64,000 bases of DNA from Echeneis naucrates (Eukaryota > Chordata > Actinopteri > Carangiformes > Echeneidae). The translations under genes were made by a program, and so were the position numbers. The stretch is taken from NCBI RefSeq assembly GCF_900963305.1, contig NC_042521.1:6219614-6283613 (forward strand), read 5' to 3'. Under the pieces are notes generated by a model. That model was not told the DNA's origin. It searched no databases and was given only the letters and a program-made list of their open reading frames with translations. This document shows, piece after piece, positions 36,445-47,668 of this stretch (position 1 is the first letter of the stretch; each line of letters starts with the position of its first letter).

Positions 36445-37860
36445 GATAAAGACAAATATCCAAATGTGTTTTTCTGTATATTTGCTTTTGCTCTTTCATA
36501 TTCGTATTCTACACGACTCTTCCAGATTTTGCCAGCAGCTCTTTTGGACAGTGCAGAGAAACAGCTTCACCTTTGTTCTGGGGAATATCTATGAAGGTTC
36601 CTCTTGGTTGCATGTTTATGCTCCTGGGGATTTTTCTGCAGGCATCACTGAGAATAGCAACTCAGTTTCCACATCCTTTCTCTTTGGAGGGTGTTAATAC
36701 GTCTTTCATGCATGTAAGAGGGAGCTGCAGCTCTGTTTGAATTGTAAATCAGCTAACTAAGGTAAAAAGCTGAGGTGGAGCTGTGTTTGTGAATATATGG
36801 AGCTACAATTAACCAAAATATCACTGAAATTTCAATATGGGCGAGCACAATATTCACTGAGAGGATCCTCAGCCTAAAAATAATAACCCCAGACAAAAGG
36901 GAACTTCACAATATATAATATTGCATACGGAGCAGCCCCAGTACTTATTCTCATTACTTCCTGTCCCTCTCCTCATTCAAACATTTTAGTGTGGTCTCCG
37001 TCTCATCCAGCTCTGTAACTTACCCAGTTAAATCCCAGCGGGGTTGGTGCCTGATGTCACCTGACTATCTGTCTCAAATATCAAAAGGTCTAGTCACGCT
37101 GTGATGAAAGTTTATTTGTGTGGTGAGTCATTAATTCAAGCTGTTGTTCAAGTTGACAAACTCTTAGATGACGAAAGGTTTCACACAGATTAAGTCTTGA
37201 GCTTTGTTTGTTTGTTTTTTTTTTTTATTGTGAAACAAATTATGTTGCAACCTTACTGTGCTTTAAGAGTGTGACAGAAAAAGTAACATAAATCAAAGCT
37301 TCTTCCATTTTAGACTACAGTAGCTGACTTCGTCTTGGTCTCTCGCAAAATCAGAGGTTGCATCACTTCCTGACATAACAAAAGTCAATTACTATTATTC
37401 ATTCCACGAGCAAAATGTTGATCTTCAAGTGCAAACTATATGAAAGTTCTGCGTAAGAGGGGAAGAACTAGTGTATGACTAAAAAAACTGTTGCTGGACT
37501 TTGGGCCCTTGCAGGAGTAGAAAAACGGATAATTGACATCACTACTTTTGGCTGGTGGTGATAAAGACAGAGGCATTGTGAGGTCTTTTCTCTCACCATT
37601 TTTAATGTCATGCTGCATATTGAAACGGCAGAGGTTGTGCTGAAGTAATATGAATTTCTTGATTTTACAATGGCTTGTGAAATTATTAGGAACTTTTGCA
37701 GCAGAAAATAGGAAAAAAAAAAGTCAAGCTACCAACAGTGACTAGTCAAAAATATTCATATTAGCTGGTGCATGTCTTGTGACCGGTGTCCATGTGATAA
37801 ATGTTTAATTCTTTTGGTTAAAAGGTGGCCTAACTCTCCTGCATGGTTAGACCAGCTGTC
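36445..37860. other. Intergenic gap, nothing recognised
   Basis: No exon, RNA gene or transposon that I can support. It includes a T-rich run at about 37210-37226. It probably holds the 3' end of the cortexin-domain gene and the distal promoter of the SETDB1-like gene. Confidence 0.4.
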
Positions 37861-37916
37861 CGAGGGTTTAAAGTCAATCTAAATTGTCTTGTAGAGTCCT
37901 GGAACAGAGACTTCAC

Positions 37917-38099
37917 TCAGGTGATCTGTTCCTCCTGGTAGGTGGAGGTGGAGATGGAGCCGTAAGGATCCACCACAGTCTGAGCGCATCGCACCACTGT
38001 CACCAGCAGGAAGAAACACAGGAGGAAGAGGAAGAAGAGGGCGAAACCCAGGTCCACGTCCACCTCAAACTGTGGCGCAGGGTGAGAAGAACGGTCCAT
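37917..38099 (-). CDS. ctxnd2: Cortexin domain-containing protein (CTXND2-like), 60-aa membrane protein
   Basis: Single coding exon. After MDRSSHPAPQFE comes VDVDLGFALFFLFLLC and a hydrophobic stretch (residues about 17-40) forming one membrane helix. It is followed by the juxtamembrane motif RCAQTVVDPYGSISTST, the hallmark of cortexins and cortexin-domain proteins (RCAK...DPY). The tail is EEQIT. Cortexins are small neuronal single-pass proteins; the molecular role of the CTXND members is largely unknown. The C-terminal DPYxxIxTST is nearest to human CTXND1, while the place beside setdb1 and cers2 suggests CTXND2, so the symbol is tentative. The start is the ATG at 38097-38099; the family length (about 55-60 aa) agrees. 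Confidence 0.75.
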   Translation of the reverse strand: MDRSSHPAPQFEVDVDLGFALFFLFLLCFFLLVTVVRCAQTVVDPYGSISTSTYQEEQIT

Positions 38100-38589
38100 G
38101 TGGGTAGCAACAACTAGCAATCCTGCTCTCAGCCGTTCAGTTCACGAGTTCAGTGACAGCTGAAGTTTGTGCACATGCGGGTTGGAGATGCTGCTGACGA
38201 CATATCAGACATAAAGATAGAGTTAACCCTTCAAAAACAAAACCCTCCCCACACCCTCAAAACACAGCTTCTGGATTTTAAAGCATTTGTTTCAGTGGTA
38301 GAAGGACTTTAGAGAGACAGTTATATCAGTTCACTTCCTCATAATTTCATCTGTGGAATATTAGAAATTACCATCACAAAACCCCTCAAAGCTTACTGGT
38401 GTGGTTTGTTTTGTGTGACCAATGTTTTTTAAACTCTAGGCTGTTTTGTTTAAAATAAAAAAAGACAATTTTTTTTAAGTCCTAAATCAGAGATAATTGC
38501 TTAGAACTTCCTTAGAAAGTCAAAACATTCATGGAATAAATTTGTCAGCTAATTAAAAGTTGAACTCACCATCTCTGTTTCACTCACCC

Positions 38590-38650
38590 TGGTGTCTGCT
38601 GCTGCTGCTGCTGCAGAGTCTTACCGCCCATCCAAAACTTTGAATCCAGC
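38590..38650 (-). other. Probable non-coding first exon of the cortexin-domain gene
   Basis: On - the sequence GCAGCAGCAGCAGACACCAGG|GTGAGTG gives a good donor at about 38592, about 490 nt before the coding exon. The exon start is not defined. Confidence 0.35.
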
Positions 38651-38654
38651 ATCT

Positions 38655-39735
38655 CCGTCTTGGTTCCCTCGGAGGTTCCTTGTTACTCGAGTTACATAAG
38701 ACGCTCATCAAGTCTTAACTGTTCTCGTAATGATCATCACAGGAAAAATGAGCTGCCCGCAAATTAACCCTCGCACAGATACATACACACATATATACAC
38801 ACTTGCACCTTGCAACCTCCCCCTGGCGTGTAAAGCCTTTATTAATACTTAAGCAGGAATTGAATAACAGTCTGCACAGTTCACAAGTGAATCAAACACC
38901 CCACAGCTTTTGTTCTGCTGTCGAGGGGACCTTCATTGCTGTCACCAATTAGACTTCACACCACCATAACTCAGGCACCTTAGGCAACGCTGAGCTTACT
39001 CATTACACCGACTGAATGGGCAGGAAGGAAGCAGCAGAAAATGTAATCTGAAAGGAAAGGCAAAGATTTAAAGAGGAGGGGTAAGACGGGACACACATGA
39101 GAGTGGGGGTGGCTGACGCTGGAGCAGGAGAAACAGTAGATGCATTAGCAATTAAATTGTGGAGCCAGCTGCGAGAGCAGGGTGGAAATTGACCCTGCAG
39201 CTTTAAGATGGAGATTGTTACAGTGAAGCTGCCAGTGACAGGAACAGTGTGGAGGCTGGAGGCCAGGGCACTGAAGTAAAGTGATCCCACTCCGTATGCA
39301 ATTAGCCAAGGAAGCCTTTCAGGCTGCAGCCCAAAGACTGCAGGGGAGTGTGGCAGGTTTCTCTCAAGGATGGATGAAAAAGGTCTAACTGCACAGGTGG
39401 GATCAACAACTGATGGACGGCTCATGTCGGACGTTTCGCTCAGCAACAGGTCCTCTCATGAGACAAACGTTTTAGTTTGACAGAAGACAGGACCAACAGG
39501 AAGGGGAACATTTCTCAATTCCTGAATCATGACGGTACCATTTGGCTGTTTAGTCCAAAGTCCCAAAACTACACTCGCACTCAAATGAATGAATGATTAA
39601 CTCTTTGAATGAGATATTTTCATCCAACACAAAGCGTACAAGTACACAAGTTAAACAAGATACACAGACATTAAGTAGATTCAAATGATTGTAAAGGACA
39701 ATGAAAACTGCAGTAGATACCTTTAGTGTTTTCCT
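38655..39735. other. Gap between the cortexin-domain gene and the cers2 3' end
   Basis: Mostly unique sequence without support for a gene. A 147-codon - strand frame at 39003-39446 has no recognisable domain, and I see no splice partners or codon pattern to support it. Confidence 0.4.
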
Positions 39736-39739
39736 GCTC

Positions 39740-40162
39740 TTTATTGTGGATGAAGGTTTCGAGCTGATGATGGAAAAAAAAACAAAAAACCTTTGAGTGG
39801 ATTTTGGATTAAGAATTTGTTTTTATGTTACAGTTTTATTAAGGATTCGACTCTTGTGTGAACTCATTCCACTATATTCACACATTAAATATTTTAGTGC
39901 ATTAACACATTCTCTGGACAATCATTACAGTTGTAATTATTGATTCATTTCTTAGGTCATTCTTCAAACATTTAATTCACTGTGAGGATTTTCCTGCTTT
40001 CTTTTCTATATCATCTTAATGGTTTTTGCACTGTTAGACAATAATAATGTGATGGACTCCCTCTTCTAACAATTTGTATTGTTACTTTTTATCATTTAAT
40101 AAGAAAACATCCACTTTACATATTCACCATTTTAAGGAAAATTTGTACAAGTTAACGGAGAG

Positions 40163-40193
<31 letters not shown>

Positions 40194-41948
40194 AAAATCT
40201 ATTTTGTTAATAAACATTATTGGGTTTTCTTCTTTTCGGGTCTTTGCATGGATAGCAGTTGAATTTCCACATTTTGTTCATCATAGGATTTGACTTTAAC
40301 ATCAGTGATTTAAAATCAATGTGACATTCCAGATTAAAATGAAAAGAACCAGAAAAGCATGCGCAGATTAGCCATCCACAGTGCTCTTTATCATCATCAT
40401 CATTATTATGATTTTACATCTCAGAGACACAGAATTCAAAATAAAAGCACTTTTGTGTCAAAGCAAGGGCACTGCAGGTGATTGGTCATCATGAGCTGAG
40501 GCAAAGAGCAAATTTAGAGGCCCAGAGCGTTACAGCTCATGGAGTGTCGAACATGTCACGGCACAAAGATGACAAATAAAGACAAAGGGACAGAAAGTGT
40601 GCTTTACAATTGAAATGATGAAGGTACTTGAAAAAGATCAAACAAAATGTAAACTATACTTTGGTGTTTTATTTTTACCTCTTCACTTAAAGTTTCAATT
40701 TTTTTCTTTCGATTTTTTTTTTCCATACAAAATGAACCAATGCCTTGAGGAAGGTCTCAGGAAGATCATAATGAGAATAAATATGAAATTAAGTTGAAAA
40801 TCATACCGCCTCTAAAATAAACTAAGTCATGTTTGAATTTGAAGGAACCATTTCTACTGTTTGTTTACTAGACATTTAGTCAATGCTGATCTATAGAAGA
40901 AACCATAAAGTGCATCTTTGTATAGATGGGAAAAACAACACTGAATGGAAATGCCATTGACTCTTCCAGCTCATAAAGATTTTATAAAGTCACTGATTGG
41001 CTTGGGTTACACTCAAGCAAATTGCTCCCAAATATGAACTGTTGACTGGACCGAAAAACAAAACAAAGTAAAATCAAAGACAACTAAAAAGACATAAAGC
41101 ATAACCATTTAAAACTATCTCTGTGCGTTCTGCTTCCAATAAGGCAAAGAATTTTAAGACAAACTCTAGGCAAATGCCAACACATCGGGCAGATGTAGCG
41201 CCTTCTCGCACTGTCTCAGCTGTTAAAACATTTATCACCAATTATTTCATTTTAAACATTATCTGCACAAATATATTATTAGCAACACTGACTCAAAACC
41301 ATTGGAGACAAACAAACAAAAACAAAACAAAAAACAATCATGGCAGGCGTAACCATGTGCAGAATTAACACTGACACTCAGTCAGTCATTTTTCAATAGA
41401 TTTAAATCAGATTATGGTCCATAGAAAGGAAGGCAAGTGCTCCTCATAATATCACTGATTTCAGTGTTGTTATTAAGAGCTAAATTCTGTCAAGTTTGAG
41501 GGGAGTAATACTTAGAGTGTTAGTGACAGGAGGGGAATGACCAACCTAACCACAACATCTCTTAAAAGACTTCCAGTAACAAAAATAAAGCTACAAGCAG
41601 GCAGATTTGGCAACTTGGTCAAAAGCAAAAAATCTCAGCAAATAGCAAAATACAATGAAGGGAGGGGCAGAAAAAGAGGAGATCGTGTGTGCAATGAGAA
41701 AAACGAATCACCACCGATTCTGTATTAAACAGATCTTTGTGGTTCCTCTGTGCTGTTTTCTCTCTCCCCATTTAATTTAATGAAATTGTTCACACTGTAC
41801 TAGCAGGGGTGTAGGTGTGTGTGTGTGTGTTGCCTGCTGCCTCTTTCAAGATGCCACCATCTCTTTCTTTGGCTTTTCAGGTGAGGGCCTAATGTGAAGG
41901 CCCATCATCACTCTTCAAATGGCCTCATCTCCACCATTCACTGTCCGA
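39740..41948 (-). other. cers2 3' UTR (extent inferred)
   Basis: Runs downstream of the cers2 stop. Candidate AATAAA signals on - are at 39740-39745 (in a GAGCAGGAA context) and near 39834. It is AT-rich with an A(28) run near 40161-40188. I could not tell which signal is used. If the distal one is used, the UTR is about 2.2 kb. Confidence 0.4.
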
Positions 41949-42854
41949 TCAGTGCCTCTTTCTATGGTTGTTGTTGAGGGGAGTGTGGCCGTTCTGCATG
42001 TGGCCATTCTTAGACTTTTCCCTACGCTCATGGTCGTTGTCTTCATCTTCTGACTCTGTCTCCTCCTTATCGCTCCGCTCGTCCTCAACAATGTCCTATC
42101 AGGAAAAATGAGAAATTAGTTTTTTATTTGAGGTGACTGTGTTACATGATGGAAATGGGGGGGAAAAATACCCCCCCAAAAAAACAAAAACAAAAACACA
42201 CGCATTAAAAAAAATAAATAAATAAATAATAATAAAAAATATATATAAAAATGTTGGTTCATACATTTCCTGGCAAGAATTTGATGACCATTCGCAAGAT
42301 TAGTGCAGCCCAGAAGATATGCAGAACTTGTAACACACACATGAGCCCATTGAAGAAGTAGAACCCGAGGAAAGGGCGATAGAGGGTCAGGGGGTACACC
42401 ATAGTCGTATGTATGATCCTGGAAAACAGCACAAAGACAGAACAGAGAGTCCAGTCAGAGCCACCTACGGTCACATTCAAAAGCCCATTGACAGCAGCGA
42501 GGAGTGTAAACAATGTGTCTGTTGTTTGGGTTCCAGTGAAGTGCTCCAAAACTACATTTATGAAATTTCAGCAAAATAAAATACAAATATTCAGCAAATC
42601 TTCAGCGCATACTCTGATGTCTTGAAGAGGACATGACCAAATGGCATAATTTAACTGAGTACCGGTAACTCTGAGATACACAGAACTACATTGCTTCTGA
42701 ACAATATGGACCCATGTGGTATCTTGTAAAGGGTCTGAACACACCCACACCTTCATTTTGTAATATTTTTAAATTGTGGCTGTTTAGTCTCAATGGAAGT
42801 AGGAACATTGTTACAGAATAAAGCTCTTTTGAGTCAAGCATTAAAAAAAAAAAA

Positions 42855-42893
<39 letters not shown>

Positions 42894-45800
42894 TTTAAAC
42901 ACAGCAACTAAAAATGACTAAATTCAAAAGAATTTGTGATGTATGGCTGCTAATAAACCCAACTCCACATTTCCCAGAAAGCACCATCAGTGACTCATCC
43001 CAGTCACAGTCTGCTATAATGTAATTTACCAGAAAGGGAGGATGACGAGGCGGGTGATGATGAAAACGGCAGCAAACAAAGTGAAGATGAAGTTGCAGGT
43101 TTTCCTCCAACCTGCATAGTTGAACATTTTGGCTGACTGGAACGAAAAGAGAGGTCATTGGCACCTTTTCATGTGTTACCCTCTAGAGGGCAGAGAGTGA
43201 GCTGCATAGGGAGAACAGTGCTGTAATCTTACTCTTATCGTGAAGCTTATCACCAATTTAGAGGTTACGGGGAATATTAATGAACGATTAACTTAAGTCT
43301 CTTAAATTCCATAGCATAATGTCATACCTCCATTAGATAGTCAGCAGCATCGTGGATCAACATGATCAAAGTCCCTGCCCGGATGTAGTTGACCAGCCAG
43401 GAGAAACTTATTAGGAGGATTGTGGCTACATGGTGAATTATCTGCTCTTTGAAATCCTGAGGGCAAAACAAAATATAGAAATATAAAATGATGGTGTAAA
43501 AAAATCCAATTATTTGGTCACAAATTGATCAAACCATAAAGACATTGTTGCTGATTTTACACAAAACAAACCACAGTGTAAATGTAGATGATGAATTTGA
43601 GCCCTTTTATTGATGCACAACAACCCTCCCAGCATCTATCACCTGTCTCATTTGCCATACATTTTAATTAGTTCAGATTTTATTTCCCTTTAATTTATAA
43701 ATGTGATTAAATTCACACCTGTTATGCCACGTGTCATTGGTTATTAAGTATTAATTCAACTTTTATTTCCATAACTAGTCATTAATACAAAATGAACAGG
43801 GATCATACAAGGTGTTTTACCATTAAATATAATATGAGGGCAAATAATTAAATGACACTACTGCACTGGCATCACAGTCCTGACCACTGACTGGGTGAAA
43901 GCACTTGTTGGTGCTACATACATACAAAGATAGACAGACAGACAGGGATGGAAACTTGACTTGGACTCAACACACATATTAGCACAAAGCCCAGGCAAGC
44001 AAAAAAAAAAAAGCATGGAAGAGAGACAACACAAAATGCATTATACAATAAACAAAAGAAGCAAAAGTACTCAGGTACACACCCTAGGCTTTCTATTCAT
44101 GAGTGTTTGTAATGCCATACTCCCTCTCTATCCTCCACTCATTTCAAGTTTCTTTTTAAAACACTGCCTGGCACAAAGGAATTCTTAAACCGGTTCAGTT
44201 TGCACTGCTGAGCTCAGTAAAGCTTGCCCAAAGGTAACAGCTCACACTGTCAGTTCAGGATATGGGATGGGTGATCTGCGGCTGCAGCCACAGGTGACTG
44301 TTCCTCCACTACCTGAAGTCTTACTTTAGCCACGCGGCCTTCTTAACTCTTTCTGTTTGTGGAAACCCTAATGTCCACTGCCTCAGCCTGTTAGTTACCA
44401 ACAGGTGCCACCCTCTGCCCCCTCTCTTATGCTCACACAAAATGCATGCTAAGACTTAGACAGAGGACCCAAAATGTACTTGTGTTTTTCCATCAACAAT
44501 ATTTTGTCATTTTTAAGGCTTGTGATTCTCAATTATAACGACTAATGAACAGACCCCCCCCTTCTTCTTCTTTCGGCTTTTGTATGTTCGTGGTTGCCAC
44601 AGCAGGTCAGCTCTGGATCCGGATCACTTTCCTGTTGCAACCCTCCCCAATTATCCGGGCTTGGGACCAGCACAAGGTGTGGCTGGGGTTTCAACCCAGG
44701 GCCTCTCCCTGCAAAGCATGTGCTCTACCATATATTATGATTCTTATTTTTGCTTAAAAATGTCAGATGTGGGGTTACTCAAAAAACATCCATGGTTTTG
44801 AGTTATGCCCTTGATCATACCGCTTCACAGCCCTTAAATGATAATTGAGAAAAAAAAAAAACAAAAGAGGTAAAAAAAAAAGAAACTTAAAGCAAAAACC
44901 AAATCCTTCAGTAAGAGGCAGGTTTCGACATGCTGGTTTTCAGAAATCTATTGTTTTGGTTTAAAAGATTAGTGGTGGGACCACAATAATACAACAGGCT
45001 GAAAGTCTGCCACCTTTCACAACAACATTGTGAAAATTTAGACCTTTGGGCAAATTTATCCATCTGTTCACAGCATGACTTCACACAGCCCTCTGATCAC
45101 ACATTAACAGGATAAGTAACATCCCCAACCTCACAGACACAGTTCAGCTTGTTCACTCACTGTGATGTTACGAAACTCAAACAGTGGAAGAAAGGAGTGG
45201 AAATGGGCATTATTGTTAATGGCAACGTGAACTGTGATGACTCTACCTAATACAATGCATAAAGTTGAGAGAAATCAATATGCAAACCTCCAAATACACT
45301 TGTTACACATCAGATCATTCTCGTTGTTAAATGCACTCACTAAGTGTTGTTGGATGTTTTCTAGTACAGAGAGATTACAAAGTTTGGGAAGCATTGCTGT
45401 ATCACTTACCTTACGTTTGATATCCGATGCTACACTAAAAAGCAGCGACACATAGAAGCCTAGTTCGATCATGTAGTACCAGTACTGAGAAGGCACCAGG
45501 GGCTGGGGGGAAAAAAAAAGACAAGAGACAGCATGATGCCAATAATTTTACCAATTAGTTCAGTAATGTGGTAGACAAATGAAATGGGAGGAGATGCTGA
45601 CAATATCCATATATGAGATTATCTGAGGAGATATTACACTTCATAGCACTTGGCATACCATTTTTGGGAAGTCTTCCCAAACCTGCTTCACATCATGGAA
45701 CCATGGTTTCTGAGGGGAGAGATGTTCGATATTCAATGTCCAACACATGACCACAAGCACTCAAAGAAAAACAACACAGATAAAGATGAGATCTGTGTGG

Positions 45801-47668
45801 CATCCAAGAGTCTGTTCACTATGGCTACAATGGTTAAATCCAAGTTCCTGCATTTCTGAGGCCTTTGTTAAGCATGAGTAACATTTAGCAAACTATTTTT
45901 ATTTTCCTGATAAAGACAGAAAACCAGGAAAAAAAAAAAACAAAAAAAAAAAACAAAACAAAACACAAAAAAGACTGATTTTCTTTAAGTGAGGAAGTTA
46001 TGAGGAGATGGATTTCATGCTTATATGTTGTGAAATTGCACATAAATAAAATGTTGTTTATCAATGGCAACCACTAAAATTGCTGAACAGGTTCAGATGT
46101 AATACTCACATCAATAAGAACTGCCAGGCCAGCAAAGAAAGCAAGAAGGTAAAAGGTAAATCTCCAACTGTAAAAGAATGCACAGCAACCTCAGAATTCC
46201 CCTAAAATGCTTTCAAACAGCACAAATAAAACTATCCCACCTATGGATAACAAAATGATACAAATTAATTTCAGGGTTTGTGAGAACCAAGTGTCAAGAG
46301 ATTAAAGTGTACACGTCAGAAGTAGAAATTATCCACTCTGAAAGTGCTGACAGACATTTATTAAATCCACATATCATATCCTAATGAGTGATTTTAAATC
46401 ACTTATACACATCACTAGAATTTAAATCTCTGATGGTTACTGTCAAATTGTTTCAAAATTTTTTTTCACCAGTGAGTAACATTTCTCCTCTTGAACATAC
46501 AATGAGTTTTGGTAAATGAGTTTTGTTTTACAAAAGCTTTTGAGAAACAGTTGGTCCTATTTGTAAACTAAAATGTTATACATATGAAATATATCTGTAA
46601 GCTATAAAGATCTAACCTAACCATAACCTAGATAAATAAATAAATATACTATGTTAGGTAAACAGAAGGATTGCAGCATTTTATCATTCATTCATGACAT
46701 TCAAATTCAACATTGAACCAGATTAGGTGTTTTTTCCATCTCAGGATTAGTCGACTCAAGAGTTTGAGATTGGAGTTTGTTAAAGCAGCTTTCTGGCACA
46801 AGCCCCTGTTCTTTTATTTATACATGCTGGTATAAAAGACAGAAAATGGTTTGGGGTAAATCACACATCTTGTCGATTCTCAAGATGTTCACCTACCTTG
46901 CTTCCCGAAACTTCTTGAGTTTGCTTGGCCGGTCCTGGTTTCTCCGCCGCCTGAACCACCTCTGGACCTGCCGTACTGACCAGCCTGTCTGTTTACTTAA
47001 GCTCTCTATGGAGCTCTAGCAACAAAAAGCAGCACAAGAAGGAAGCATCTTTTCATGAACGGAGCCAAAATAAGACATGTTATGTCAGTAAGACGTGGCT
47101 GTGAAGGCCTGTAACATTTCTTCTATTTCTTTTTTGTCCATTTTCACAAAAAAAACAAAACAAAATAAAAAACACTCACATCTCTATGACTTATGTCATT
47201 AAGACTATCAGTCTCTATGAAGCATTGCTTGTCTCCTTAAGTATGCAGGATGATTACCTGTGGTGGATGCTTTGATGTGCTGCAGAAATGGGATTCCAGG
47301 GTGGGATTTGGAGAAGCCTGAACACGTTGCTTGTCACTCACTCCCAGCAGAACAGCCAGAGGAATCGCAACCTTTCTGGAAAGGGCAAAAATACACCAGT
47401 GAAACACTACTTGCACATCCAACATTTGTCAGCAAGGCACATGCAAATCACACGAGTAGATAGGCAGAAGACTAGGCAAATAGCAGATGACTCACCTCTC
47501 AAAAATCTGTCGGATTACCAGGAAGCAGAGGGCAATGGGTATGGTAGCCCAGAGGTCCTTTGGTTTAGGGTAGACTTTGCCATCATGGTCTGTCAGGTCC
47601 CCCCATCCATGGCCCTCAGGAAACCAAATCCAGTCTGCCCATATCAGCTCACATAGCCTGGATATCAT
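41949..47668 (-). CDS. cers2: Ceramide synthase 2
   Basis: ER multi-pass enzyme that N-acylates sphinganine, in mammals with very-long-chain (C22-C24) acyl-CoA. Exons on -: 47496-47668, 47258-47375, 46897-47015, 46110-46167, 45659-45709, 45410-45502, 43328-43456, 43030-43136, 42265-42418, 41949-42095. Phases match and give 382 aa (human 380). A first membrane helix is near 40-57. The homeobox-like segment starts near 98 ([12 protein letters not shown] to [16 protein letters not shown]). The TLC domain carries the catalytic-motif histidines IIHHVA (212-213) and HDAAD (239-243). The C-terminal DERSDKE fits the DxRSDxE motif, and the end NNNHRKRH resembles CERS2. IPSQYWYY-type residues ([12 protein letters not shown]) separate it from CERS4-6. 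Both N-glycosylation sequons known in human CERS2 are missing here. Confidence 0.95.
42859..42890. repeat. (TA)n microsatellite in cers2 intron
   Basis: TA tract of about 32 bp next to a T/A-rich stretch, between two cers2 coding exons. Probably variable in length. Confidence 0.9.
44561..44734 (-). repeat. tRNA-derived SINE in cers2 intron
   Basis: On - it reads from a tRNA-like head (GGTAGAGCACATGC box A; GGGTTGAAACCCC box B) through a body containing TTGGGGAGGGTTGCAACAGG and CTGTGGCAACCACGAAC. It ends in the tail GCCGAAAGAAGAAGAAG. This order of parts is that of a common teleost SINE. Diverged, so not recently active. It lies between the exons at 45410-45502 and 43328-43456, in the same orientation as cers2. 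Confidence 0.7.

Noticed and set aside
39003-39446. A 147-codon - strand frame between the cortexin-domain gene and cers2
   Set aside because: No domain, splice partner or known family; it lies in a gap of unique sequence, and such a length can arise by chance.
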